Positions 37,862 to 46,779 of a stretch of DNA of 64,000 bases are shown here, one piece after another (positions within the stretch are counted from its first letter, which is position 1; every line of letters begins with the position of its first letter). The notes beneath the pieces were generated by a model. That model was not told where the DNA came from, did no database searches, and worked only from the letters and a program-made list of their open reading frames with translations. The stretch is from the NCBI GenBank assembly GCA_943788025.1, contig CALSOR010000007.1:1-64000 (forward strand). Reading direction: 5' to 3'. Origin of the DNA: JABAAE01 sp905480545 (GTDB lineage: Bacteria > Planctomycetota > Planctomycetia > Pirellulales > Pirellulaceae). A program made the translations under genes and the position numbers.

Positions 37862-38335
37862 CTATTTCTTTTTTGACTTCTTCCGTTTCTTCAGCATCTT
37901 TTTCAATTTAGGAAGTTCGTCCGGATCGATAATGTACTTTCGACAGCGAGCGCTGCCACAGTAACATCGTTGTGCGCCAACCTCGGCCGGCCAACCGTAA
38001 TTGTAAGTCAATTCGCGATCGGGTTGGATGTTAACCAATGCCTCAAGTCCCAATTGGAATTTTCCCAGTTGGATCAGTTGACAGTTGGGATCGCAGCTGT
38101 GATTCACTAGTCCGCCTGGAATCCCCGGCTCAAGAACTCGGCCTTTCCCAAGGTCCATGCAATACAGCGAAGTGTATCCTTCTTCGTCGACGACTTGGCC
38201 ATCGATTTCCATGACCAATTGACCGGGCAGGAATCTCTTTTTAGCGAAAACCCCACGTCCTGCTCCGTTGGCCAATTGTCGGACTTCAAAATACTTGGAC
38301 TCGAAGTCGAGCATGTCTACAAATTCTTTTGCCAT
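37862..38335 (-). CDS. SET-domain protein-lysine methyltransferase
   Basis: The protein of 157 residues is a compact SET domain: GRGVFAKKRFLPGQLV at the front, the SAM/knot motif N78-H79-S80-C81 in LVNHSCDPNC, the catalytic Tyr region Y111-N-Y113 in ELTYNYGW, and a post-SET zinc site C124-x-C126-x4-C131 in RCYCGSARCRKY. The tail is Lys-rich. SET proteins methylate lysines, mostly on histones in eukaryotes; in bacteria targets are DNA-binding or ribosomal proteins, or unknown. All motifs are present, so activity is likely. No obvious substrate gene is adjacent; the Lys-rich protein at 34600 is nearby but predicted to be exported. Confidence 0.85.
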   Translation of the reverse strand: MAKEFVDMLDFESKYFEVRQLANGAGRGVFAKKRFLPGQLVMEIDGQVVDEEGYTSLYCMDLGKGRVLEPGIPGGLVNHSCDPNCQLIQLGKFQLGLEALVNIQPDRELTYNYGWPAEVGAQRCYCGSARCRKYIIDPDELPKLKKMLKKRKKSKKK

Positions 38336-38442
38336 TTATAATATCGAGGATCGGTCAGAGTTAAATGTTGTGACCGCCTCAGTTTAGTTTGCTTCGTTGA
38401 GAATGAAAGTGAAACGGAAATCATTCGCCAAAAAAACAATTG

Positions 38443-38778
38443 CTAATACTGTGGGACGGACGGATCAACGTCCTGTGACCAAGCGGTGATTCCGCCCGTC
38501 ATGTTTTGTGTTTGCTCAAACCCGTTACTTCGCAACCATTCCGTAACTCGGAGGCTACGTCCACCAAGGTGGCAGTGAACGACAATTTTCGTCGTTTTAA
38601 ATGACTCGATTTCCGAAAGTCGATCTGGTATTTCACCCATTGGAATCAACATTGCGCCATCAATTTTTGCCGTCTGGTATTCCTGGGGTTGGCGGCAATC
38701 GAGCAAAAGAAAGTTGTCGCCGGAATCGAGCATGGATTTCACCGATTTGACGTCGATTTCGATAGGTAAGTCAGTCAT
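38443..38778 (-). CDS. Rhodanese-like domain protein
   Basis: A single rhodanese domain of 111 residues counted from ATG 38778. DCRQPQEYQTAKIDGAMLIP is the N-terminal signature, and the active loop is HCHLGGRS with C69 as the persulfide Cys. The fold ends with GGITAWSQDVDP. Such small rhodaneses (GlpE/PspE-like) carry sulfur for transfer reactions in the cytoplasm. An in-frame start at 38910 or 38880 would add 34-44 residues without family similarity. Confidence 0.85.
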   Translation of the reverse strand: MTDLPIEIDVKSVKSMLDSGDNFLLLDCRQPQEYQTAKIDGAMLIPMGEIPDRLSEIESFKTTKIVVHCHLGGRSLRVTEWLRSNGFEQTQNMTGGITAWSQDVDPSVPQY

Positions 38779-39029
38779 TCGTTTTGGGCGGTCGTCGCTA
38801 GGAGGAAACAATTTGTGAATGCGGAGAAAGTCCAACGCTGGAACAGTGGAGTCGCGCGGAACATGAGGTTTGAAAATCATTTCGAATCGTCTGTTCCGCC
38901 ATTTACCCAATTTATCGCAATTGTGGCAATGAGCCTAACCCCCGAATCTCAGTTCTTGTGCGAAGTTTAGGAGGTCGTTTTCGGCGATTTGTTGCTGAAG
39001 CGTTTGCGGGCTGTCGGTCGATATTTGAT

Positions 39030-39800
39030 TCATCAATCGCGGAGCGATGACATTTTGCAGCCACGGGCGCGAGCCCGTGGTTGAGTTAACAAGCGTGTTT
39101 TGAGTCGCAAGAGGACGGCATTTATTCGACCGGGGTGATGGTTGGAATCGTGTTACGGTCGAATGAATGCAAACGGCGGTTCGTTAATGCCATCACTTTG
39201 TGATTCGTAATTCGTGATTTGCGGGTTGTTGTTCCACGGGCTCGCGCCCGTGGCTTTAGAATTGCACTGCTTCGCAGTTTGTGAAATTGAGCTAAACGAT
39301 CACCCGCACCGTGGTTTGGAATGTGATCGCGTAGGAGCGGAATTTCGTGTCCACCAATCGCGTAGCGATGACATTTTGGAGCCACGGGCGCGAGCCCGTG
39401 GTTGAGTTACAAGCGTGTTTTGAGTCGCAAGGCGACGGCATTTATTCGACCGGGGTGATGGTTGGAATCGTGTTACGGTGGGATGAATGAAACTAGCGGT
39501 TCGTTAATGCCATCACTTTGTGATTCGTGATTCGTGATTCGTGATTCGTGATTCCTGATTTGCGGGTTGTTGTTCCACGGGCTTGCGCCCGTGGCTTTAG
39601 AATTGCACTGCTTCGCAGTTTGTGAAATTGAGGTAAAAGATCACCCGCATCGTGAATTGGAATCCGATCCCGCAGGAACGGAATTTCGTGTCCGTCAATC
39701 GCGTAGCGATGGCATTTTGTAGCCACGGGCGCGAGCCCGTGGTAAAGTTACAGGGTTGTTTTGAGTCGCAACGCGACGGCATTCATCTTGCGGGGTGAAT
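39030..39800. repeat. Dense hairpin repeat array upstream of the transposase
   Basis: Five core palindromes CCACGGGC-N4-GCCCGTGG (about 39061, 39234, 39383, 39576 and 39722) alternate in orientation. Their side hairpins are ATCGCGGAGCGAT, ATCACTTTGTGAT, ACTGCTTCGCAGT and ATCGCGTAGCGAT. Units of about 330 bases are repeated directly (39034-39390 against 39353-39730). TTCGTGATTCGTGATTCGTG at ~39520 is a small slippage tract. No gene is seen between the rhodanese gene and 39859. Confidence 0.85.
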
Positions 39801-39859
39801 GCGGATTGCGAACGATTTCCCGCTGATGAAAAGTCTCGTGATTAACCAATTGAATTCTG

Positions 39860-40324
39860 ATGTCATCTCATTCGAACATATTGATTCATCTCGTTTTTTC
39901 AACGAAATATCGCAAGCGATTGTTGAATGAAGAATGGATGGAGGAGTTGTTTTCGTATATTGGCGGTACCATCAAAGAACACAAGGCTGTGCTATTGAAG
40001 GCAGGCGGTGTTGAAGATCATGTGCATTTGCTGATCAGGTTTCACCCGCAATTTGCGATCGCGTCGACGATACGGTTATTAAAGGCGAATTCATCCCGTT
40101 GGATAAACGAAGCGAGTAAAATGAAGGCGAGATTCGCGTGGCAGTCGGGCTACGGTGCATTTACGGTCAGTCAATCGAACATCGACAAAGTGCATCAATA
40201 CATCGGTAATCAACGTGAACATCATCGACATATCAGTTTTCGCGACGAGTATTTCGAGTTGTTAAAACGGCACCGAATTGCATTTGATGAAGAATTTGTT
40301 TTTGAAACGGAGCATAGCGGTTAG
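39860..40324 (+). CDS. tnpA: IS200-like HUH transposase TnpA (RAYT-like)
   Basis: The protein of 154 residues is a full-length Y1 transposase. The HUH pair is H54-V-H56 in GGVEDHVHLLI and the nucleophile is Y114 in KVHQYIGNQREHH. LVFSTKYRKRLL is the family start. Such enzymes cut and join single-stranded DNA at hairpins; the REP-associated branch (RAYT) acts on dispersed palindromes of the host. The gene is flanked directly by the hairpin arrays of this window: the nearest palindrome ends ~120 bases upstream and the next starts ~60 bases downstream. No accessory TnpB gene is present. The link to the arrays is inferred from position and family knowledge. Confidence 0.88.
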   Translation: MSSHSNILIHLVFSTKYRKRLLNEEWMEELFSYIGGTIKEHKAVLLKAGGVEDHVHLLIRFHPQFAIASTIRLLKANSSRWINEASKMKARFAWQSGYGAFTVSQSNIDKVHQYIGNQREHHRHISFRDEYFELLKRHRIAFDEEFVFETEHSG

Positions 40325-40329
40325 ACAGA

Positions 40330-41350
40330 AAGGGGTTCGTTAATGCCATCACTTCGTGATTCCGTATTCGTGGGTTGGTGTACCACGGGCTCGCGCCCGT
40401 GGCTTTAGAATTGCACTGCTTCGCAGTTAGGAAAATTTAGATAAGCGATCCACCGCATCGCAGTTTGGAATTCGATCCCGCAGGAGCGGAATCTCGTGTC
40501 CATCAATCGCGGAGCGATGTCATTTTGTAGCCACGGGTGCGGGCGTGTGGTGAATTCGGAGTCGCGTTTTGATTGGTAACGCGACCGTATTCAACCATCG
40601 CAGGTGGTGGTTGGTAGCGTGAAATCGCGGGATCAGATTCTAGTGTCCACCAATCGCGTAGCGATGACATTTTGTAGCCACGGGCGCGAGCCCGTGGTTG
40701 AGTTATAGGAGTGCTTTGAGTCGCAACGCGACGGCATTTATTCGACCAGAGTGATGGTTGGAATCGTGTTACGGTCGAATGAATGCAAACGGCGGTTCGT
40801 TAATGCCATCACTTCGTGATTCCCGATTCGTGGGCTGGTGCACCACGGGCTTACGCCCGTGGCTTTAGAATTACACTGCTTCGCAGTTTTGAATATTGCG
40901 TTTTTTTTCTTTGCGTTATAGTTTTGAAGTTGGACGTGCTCACCACGGGCATGAGCCCGTAGTGAATTCGGAGTTGCGTTTCGAGTGGCAACGCGACGGC
41001 ATTCAACCATCGCGGGTGGTTGGAAGCGTGAAATTGCGGGATCAGATTCTTGCATCCATCAATCGCGTAGCGATGACATTTTGTAGCCACGGGCGTGAGC
41101 CCGTGGTTGAGTTATAGGAGTGTTTTGAGTCGCAACGCGACGGCATTTATTCGACCAGAGTGATGGTTGGAATCGTGTTTCGGTGGAATCGTGTTACGCT
41201 GGAATGAATGAAACTGGCGGTTCGTTAATGCCATCACTTTGTGATTTGTGATTCCTGATTCCTGATTTGCGGGTTGTTGTTCCACGGGCTTGCGCCCGTG
41301 GCTTTAGGCTGCCACTGCTTCGCAGTTTGTGAAATTGAGGTAAAAGATCA
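40330..41350. repeat. Dense hairpin repeat array downstream of the transposase
   Basis: About seven core palindromes lie here (near 40383, 40530 degenerate, 40680, 40842, 40942, 41087 and 41282). They alternate between forward elements (ATCACTTCGTGAT, palindrome, ACTGCTTCGCAGT) and reversed elements (ATCGCGTAGCGAT, palindrome). A spacer containing GAGTCGCAACGCGACGGCAT is reused after the reversed elements. The region 40325-41496 has no gene. Confidence 0.85.
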
Positions 41351-41496
41351 CCCGCACCGCAGTTTGTAAAAAGGTCATCGCTTCCGTTTTGCTTTTTCGA
41401 GGGGATCGTCTCTCTGAGCGTATCCCATGATCCCAGAACCTGTGTTAACGTAATGGCACAAGAATCGAAGCGGTTTGGAAGAACGAGAAAGACTTT

Positions 41497-42807
41497 ATGG
41501 TGAATGATTCTGAACAGCCGATAATGGACGATTTGAATCAGGAATTTGCACTTTATGTCGTGCAGCAGCTTCGAAAAGCAGGTTATCAGGCGTTGTGGGC
41601 AGGCGGCTGTGTTCGGGATTTGCTGTTGACGAAAACGCCGAAAGACTATGACGTAGCGACTGATGCTTTACCAGATCAAGTCCGAAGTGTGTTCGGGCGC
41701 CGGAAAACGCTGGCGATTGGGGAGGCGTTCGGTGTGATCGCTGTTCTTGGCTCAAAAGGTGTCGAACCGGTCGAGATCGCAACGTTTCGAAGCGATGCAG
41801 AATACAGTGACGGTCGGCATCCAGACTCTGTTGAATTCAGCGACCCCAAAGAAGACGCTCAGCGTCGCGATTTTACGATCAACGGACTTTTTTACGATCC
41901 GATCGCTGAACAAGTGATTGACTATGTTGATGGGCAGGTTGATCTTGAGAAAAAAATGATCCGTGCGATCGGAAACCCGCACGATCGGTTTGCCGAAGAT
42001 AAATTACGGATGTTGCGTGCCGTTCGATTTGCGTCAACCTACGGTTTTCAAATTGATGATTCAACAAAGGTGGCAATTCGTGAAAATGCAAATGAGCTCA
42101 ATGTGGTGAGTGCTGAGCGGATTGCGGCAGAGACGCGTCGCATGCTTGCCCATCAGAGCCGAAAGCGATCGCTGGAACTGTTAATCGAAACCGGTTTGTT
42201 TGCCGAAGTGTTTTCGGATGATGATCTATTCGATCGTGCAAAGGTGGATTCAGTTTTGCCGATTATTGATCGTTTGGCGACAACTCGATTTGAGCCTGCA
42301 TTCGCTGTTGTTTGTTTGACGCTGTCGCGATTTGATTTTGAGTCGGCTTCGAATGAATGCCGCAAGAAATTAAAGCGTTGGTTAAAGAATTGGAAGCTAA
42401 GCAATGACGAGAGTCAGATGATTCTTTGGCTGCTCGAATCATATTCGGTCGTGATGAACGCGTCGGTGGAATCGTGGCCAACGGTGCAGCGGATTTTGGT
42501 TGAACCTCAATCGCGTGAATTGGTTGCGTTCAGCAAAGCTGTTGCGCTAGCTTTAAACACCACATGTTCGGCGGAAACGAATTCGGCCTCTTTGGCTGGA
42601 ATTGAGTTTTGCGAAACGAAGTTGCGATTGCCGTTTGCAGAATTGAATCCGAAGCCGCTGTTATCCGGCGATGATTTGATGGCGATTGGCATGAAGCCCG
42701 GACCAAAATTCAAATTGATTTTAGAGCAGGTTCGTGACGAGCAATTGATGGGACGTCTAAAAAGCAGCGCCGACGCGATTGGATTTGCAAAGTCATTGAA
42801 CGAATGA
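41497..42807 (+). CDS. cca: CCA tRNA nucleotidyltransferase / poly(A) polymerase family
   Basis: The protein of 436 residues is a class II nucleotidyltransferase. It has AGGCVRDLLL, the metal-binding D50-x-D52 in KDYDVATDALP, RRDFTINGLFYD (123-134), and DRFAEDKLRMLRAVRFAST, the base-recognition region. The long helical C-terminus is of the usual kind. It adds or repairs CCA at tRNA 3' ends; PcnB-type poly(A) polymerases share the same motifs, so the activity is not fully certain. A second in-frame ATG at 41524 would shorten it by nine residues. It stands alone, with repeats on both sides. Confidence 0.85.
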   Translation: MVNDSEQPIMDDLNQEFALYVVQQLRKAGYQALWAGGCVRDLLLTKTPKDYDVATDALPDQVRSVFGRRKTLAIGEAFGVIAVLGSKGVEPVEIATFRSDAEYSDGRHPDSVEFSDPKEDAQRRDFTINGLFYDPIAEQVIDYVDGQVDLEKKMIRAIGNPHDRFAEDKLRMLRAVRFASTYGFQIDDSTKVAIRENANELNVVSAERIAAETRRMLAHQSRKRSLELLIETGLFAEVFSDDDLFDRAKVDSVLPIIDRLATTRFEPAFAVVCLTLSRFDFESASNECRKKLKRWLKNWKLSNDESQMILWLLESYSVVMNASVESWPTVQRILVEPQSRELVAFSKAVALALNTTCSAETNSASLAGIEFCETKLRLPFAELNPKPLLSGDDLMAIGMKPGPKFKLILEQVRDEQLMGRLKSSADAIGFAKSLNE

Positions 42808-42894
42808 TGTGGATTCGGGTTCCGGTTTTTGCCTTGAGGATTGTCGTAGCAATGGCGGCGCGGATTTTTATTTGGTGATTTGGGTTTCTGCAGC

Positions 42895-43113
42895 CATCCA
42901 TTTCGTAACGATGTCATTTTGTTGTCACGGACGCGAGCCGGTGCCAACGCTACAGATTGGTTCCAAGTCGCACGCGACGACATTGAGGGTGCGCTGTTTC
43001 AAGTCTGCGACGATACTGCATCGGACTGCGAGAGACGGATGGTTTGTTACTGCCATCACTTCGTGATTCATGGTTGCGGTCTGGCCAACCACGGGCTCAC
43101 GCCCGTGGCTTTA
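42895..43113. repeat. Degenerate hairpin elements before the 179-bp tandem
   Basis: A degenerate reversed element (CACGGACGCGAGCCGGTG near 42927) and a forward element (ATCACTTCGTGAT, then CCACGGGC-tcac-GCCCGTGG at ~43089) lead into the tandem array. No gene is present in 42808-43653. Confidence 0.7.
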
Positions 43114-43650
43114 GGTTGCCACTGCTTCGCAGTTCTGGTTCTCGATGTCCGCGATTCGCAGCAAGGTAGACACGGAACCTGGTGCCCGTAACTCGGACAT
43201 GCACCGCAAAAAGTGATCGGGCCTCAGATCTACTCGCTACTAGTTGGGAAACGATGTCATTTTGTAGCCACGGGCTTACGCCCGTGGTTTTAGGTTGCCA
43301 CTGCTTCGCAGTTCTGGTTCTCGATGTCCGCGATTCGCAGCAAGGTAGACACGGAAGCTGGTGCCCGTAACTCGGACATGCACCGCAAAAAGTGTTCGGG
43401 CCTCAGATCTACTCGCTACTAGTCGCGAAGCGATGTCATTTTGTAGCCACGGGCTTGCGCCCGTGGCTTTAGGTTGCCACTGCTTCGCAGTTCTGGTTCT
43501 CGATGTCCGCGATTCGCAGCAAGGTAGACACGGAAGCTGGTGCCCGTAACTCGGACATGCACCGCAAAAAGTGATCGGGCCTCAGATCTACTCGCTACTA
43601 GTTGGGAAGCGATGTCATTTTGTAGCCACGGGCGCGAGCCCGTGGCAATG
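43114..43650. repeat. Three tandem 179-bp units with embedded palindrome
   Basis: Units begin at 43114, 43293 and 43472 with GGTTGCCACTGCTTCGCAGT. Each contains the small hairpin ACTGCTTCGCAGT, a unique spacer (GCAAGGTAGACACGGAA and TCGGGCCTCAGATCTACTCG), then a CGATGTCATTTTGTAGCCAC stretch and the core palindrome. The copies differ by only a few bases. The palindrome loop changes from unit to unit (ttac, ttgc, gcga). Confidence 0.9.
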
Positions 43651-43653
43651 GTT

Positions 43654-44853
43654 TCATTGTTTACATTTGCAACCGACTTCGCGCCAAAAGATGGTATCAC
43701 GGATGATCCGCCGAATTTGTTCTGATTTGTAATACTCCTCCAAACGATGGCTTCGACCGGTGATTTCGGTGCAATCGATTTGTGTGAGTCTTGCTCCGCA
43801 ATCAGCGAGATGCGTTACCGAGATTCCTTCACGTCCGATCGCTTTCCTGCCTTTCGGCGGAAGTCGCTTGAAATGACGAAGGATTTTGTCTTTGGAATTG
43901 TTTAATAGCGTAATATGATCGAGGGTTTGATAAGCCGAAATGCAGAGTCCACCACTGGGTAGGCATTGGTTTTGCATGGCAGTTGCGATAAATGCTGCGC
44001 GGATTTTTGGCTCTTGCAAAGTCATCGAATCCGGAAGGGTTCTTCCATTTTTGCAGCCGCCACCAAGGATGTGGAGCGCGTCCAACGCCATTCGAGAACC
44101 GTAACTGTAGCCGCTCAGGCTGACAAACTTGAACTCACGCATTTGTGAAAGAAGAGTTGCGAGATAATACGCGTGGTAATCGCAGACAGTCGCCTTGGCG
44201 TTGACGTCACGCATTTGTCCTTTGATTTTATCGGCAGGCCATGTGAAAAAGATATAACGAATTGGCGGAGCGTCTGGCGATTGGTTAATCAGCACGTTGT
44301 AGTTGTGCCAAAATCGCAATTTAGACTTTTCGATGTCCGCTCGATTTTCATGAACATAAACTAAATTGATTAGGTCAGGATTGGCCAGATGAGCATTTTG
44401 GAGATCCGTTGATGTTCTCTTTAACGCACAGCAGTTGGCGTATTGGTAATAACAAAGTTCGAATTTACTAGCGTTTAAAGGCAAGTGCCGTGAGCTGACC
44501 CACCAGAATTCATCGCCGGGACGCATTTCCATTTTGGCTTGGCGTTTTTGAATTCGAGCGTACGGTCCCTCGATCAGTTTTGGTTTGGGGTTGAAGCAAA
44601 AGTCGGTGGCGAATTTTGCACAGCAGTCACACGCCGCGTTATGCACTTCTTCCGATGGCGATCGCTCCTGAATGGCGGCCAGAGTCGTCTCGTTATCGGA
44701 AAGAAGCGGAGAGGTAATCGTTAACTCTTGAGCGACAGCGCTCACGGCCAGCGCGTGACCGAATGAGAGGATCCCAAAAGAAATCGCGCTGAAAAAACCA
44801 ATAGTACAGATGGAAGTGAATAAAGTAGTTCTGCCGTGAATGCCAAATGTCAT
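43654..44853 (-). CDS. Exported alpha/beta-hydrolase-like protein, Cys-rich
   Basis: From ATG 44853 the protein has 399 residues with a signal peptide ending near AVSAVAQ; in-frame starts at 44979-44988 would put 42-45 polar residues before it, which fits less well. The middle shows an alpha/beta hydrolase pattern: LINLVYVHENRADIEKSKL, YIFFTWPADK, then the nucleophile elbow SLSGYSYGSRMALDALHIL (G-x-S-x-G) and a later DHITLLNNSKD. A cluster of Cys (AACDCCAKFATDFC) follows the signal. It is probably an esterase-like exported enzyme; the substrate is unknown. Its last 30 bases run up to the 179-bp repeat array. Confidence 0.7.
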   Translation of the reverse strand: MTFGIHGRTTLFTSICTIGFFSAISFGILSFGHALAVSAVAQELTITSPLLSDNETTLAAIQERSPSEEVHNAACDCCAKFATDFCFNPKPKLIEGPYARIQKRQAKMEMRPGDEFWWVSSRHLPLNASKFELCYYQYANCCALKRTSTDLQNAHLANPDLINLVYVHENRADIEKSKLRFWHNYNVLINQSPDAPPIRYIFFTWPADKIKGQMRDVNAKATVCDYHAYYLATLLSQMREFKFVSLSGYSYGSRMALDALHILGGGCKNGRTLPDSMTLQEPKIRAAFIATAMQNQCLPSGGLCISAYQTLDHITLLNNSKDKILRHFKRLPPKGRKAIGREGISVTHLADCGARLTQIDCTEITGRSHRLEEYYKSEQIRRIIRDTIFWREVGCKCKQ

Positions 44854-45114
44854 CTCGATCTCTGAATGGAAGTAACCTCGATGGAATCCATTCGCTGCGA
44901 GGTGCGTTAATAAATCGTTGGCAATCCTTTCACAATCCGTTTGATGCTTTGAACAATCCATGTTGCGTTCGGACAACATCATCGGCACGTCATTGTAAAA
45001 ATGTTTACAAAAAACAACATTTTCATTTGCTCATTTTGAATCGTGGTGTACTTTTTCTCATCCCACCTGATATGTGATTCAAAAGAACAGTTAAGTCCCA
45101 CCTGGATGAATGCA

Positions 45115-45387
45115 ATGAAAAAGTTTCTAACAGTTTTAATGGTTTTGTCAGTACTGAGCATGACCGGATGTGCGAATGGTCCGATTCGCAATTTCTTCCG
45201 TGGAGCGGCTTGTTATTGGTGTGGCACCGGGCCAACAAATCAAACGGTAAAGTACCAGCCATCGCCATGTACAACGTGTAATACTGGTGGAAGCAATGTG
45301 ACTTCTTTTTCACCAAGTTATGATTTGAATCCGGGAATGCCTGGCGGAATTCCAAGTGCAGAAAGTCTTCCTAGCCCGGTCAACTAA
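45115..45387 (+). CDS. Small lipoprotein
   Basis: The protein of 90 residues has a lipoprotein signal: MKKFLTVLMVLSVLSMTGC with lipobox LSMTGC and C19 as the lipidated residue. The mature part has RNFFRGAACYWCGTG and CTTCNTGG, two Cys pairs, then a Pro/Ser/Gly-rich tail. An ATG at 45106 would add three residues. It is divergent from the hydrolase gene and has its own terminator. I do not know a function; small lipoproteins of this Cys-pair kind are common in planctomycetes. Confidence 0.7.
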   Translation: MKKFLTVLMVLSVLSMTGCANGPIRNFFRGAACYWCGTGPTNQTVKYQPSPCTTCNTGGSNVTSFSPSYDLNPGMPGGIPSAESLPSPVN

Positions 45388-45445
45388 ACAAAAGAGAAGT
45401 CTCCCGCAACGTTGGTTCTCCTTGTCACCATCAGTCAAAGTCAAG

Positions 45446-45481
45446 CCGCAGTGCCGAATGATCGGGTTCTGCGGTTTTTTT
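45446..45481 (+). terminator. Intrinsic terminator of the lipoprotein gene
   Basis: A stem CCGCAG / CTGCGG (45446-45451 and 45469-45474) with an inner CCGA/TCGG extension is directly followed by seven T residues. Confidence 0.75.
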
Positions 45482-45636
45482 GTGCGCGGACCAACCCGTT
45501 GATTAAATCGCTGCCGAACTTTCCAAATCGCCGCTGCGAAATTTGCCTTAGTTTGTGATCGAATTATGATTGGTGGAGATCAAATGGAGTGATTTGATCC
45601 ATTCATCGACCCTACGATTTGATTCACGAGTTTCTC

Positions 45637-46617
45637 ATGAAACATTTTTGCGTCGCGTTATTCGCATGCATGCTCTTAGTTGGTTCCAATGTTACGCTTG
45701 GTCAAACAAGAGATAATGACGAGCCAAGCGACAACGGCAAAGGTGTCAATTACGGAAAAGAGATTGTTGAATATTGGCAGGTGGGCGTCAGAATCAAAGC
45801 GATTGGTGGGGTCTGCAGCGGATTCATGTGTACGATCCCGATCCCCAACGATTGGCATGATCAGGAAATCAAGCTGGAAGATGAACAGCTGTCACCTCAC
45901 ATTCGAGCCGTAAAATATCGGGTCATGGATCATGGCGTGCGACAAATGGTCGTATCGATTCCGCGTGTTCAACCAGACGCTGAGGCAAAAGCGTTGTTGA
46001 CGTTCGAAGTTCGCACCAAAACGATTCTGCCGCCAAACGATACGACGATTTTCAAAAAAGCGAAGCGGGTTCCTCGCGAAGTCAAAATCCACACCAACCC
46101 GAGTCCTTACATTAACAATCGCAGTTCCAACGTGCGTAAAAAAGTGAAGGAGCTTGTTGTCGACAAGGAGAATGTTTGGGAGGAAGTCAAAGCTCTTTAC
46201 GATTTTGTCCACAAAGATGTTGGTCTGACCAATACTCAAAAGATGGTTGGTTCTGAAGCGACATTACGTGAAATGAAAGGCATCGGAGAGGATAAGGTCA
46301 ACTTGTTTGTGGCGTTATGTCGTGCTCATGGCATCCCCTGTCGGATCGTTTGGGTGCGTGGCCATTTTTACCCTGAATTCTTTTTGCATGACGATGATGA
46401 TGTTGGTCATTGGTTTCCTTGCGAAATCGTCGGAACAGAGGATTTCGGCAGTTATTCAAAGCCACGACCGATCTTGCAGCGTGGTGACAACATCAAGGTT
46501 CCGGAAAAGAAAGAACGCCAGCGATTCGTTGCCGAGTTTCTGAAAGGCAAACGCAGTCCGGGGAAACCGCAAGTGACCTTCGTTAGGCAAAAAGTCGCCA
46601 AGCCCATGCCACAGTAG
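45637..46617 (+). CDS. Exported transglutaminase-like protein, probably without catalytic triad
   Basis: The protein of 326 residues has a signal peptide (MKHFCVALFACMLLVGSNVT, cleavage near LGQ). The N-terminal domain is beta-rich (residues 45-150). The core is transglutaminase-like: WEEVKALYDFVHKDV, then KVNLFVALCRAHGIPCRIVW and HFYPEFFLHDDDDVGHWFPC. In active family members a Cys precedes the LFVALCRA helix and a His-x-Trp follows; here positions 217-220 are G-E-D-K, and the His seems replaced by Tyr. It is therefore probably a non-enzymatic binding protein. An in-frame ATG at 45619 would add six residues. Repeats follow the gene. Confidence 0.72.
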   Translation: MKHFCVALFACMLLVGSNVTLGQTRDNDEPSDNGKGVNYGKEIVEYWQVGVRIKAIGGVCSGFMCTIPIPNDWHDQEIKLEDEQLSPHIRAVKYRVMDHGVRQMVVSIPRVQPDAEAKALLTFEVRTKTILPPNDTTIFKKAKRVPREVKIHTNPSPYINNRSSNVRKKVKELVVDKENVWEEVKALYDFVHKDVGLTNTQKMVGSEATLREMKGIGEDKVNLFVALCRAHGIPCRIVWVRGHFYPEFFLHDDDDVGHWFPCEIVGTEDFGSYSKPRPILQRGDNIKVPEKKERQRFVAEFLKGKRSPGKPQVTFVRQKVAKPMPQ

Positions 46618-46779
46618 TGCGGTGTCAGAAACACCCCATCGCCACCGAGTGTTTTGTCAGACTGCGTGCCCAGCGGGCCGCGAAGTTTGTGTCGGTATTC
46701 AGCGTAGTGTTTTATGTTGAGAGATTGAATCGCAGGCAAACTCTATGGAGCCGACGGCGTTGTTCCCGGGAACCAGATT

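Noticed and set aside
43182..43725. Three repeated small frames of about 62 residues
   Set aside because: They are created by the 179-bp tandem unit and contain the palindromes; no independent coding evidence.
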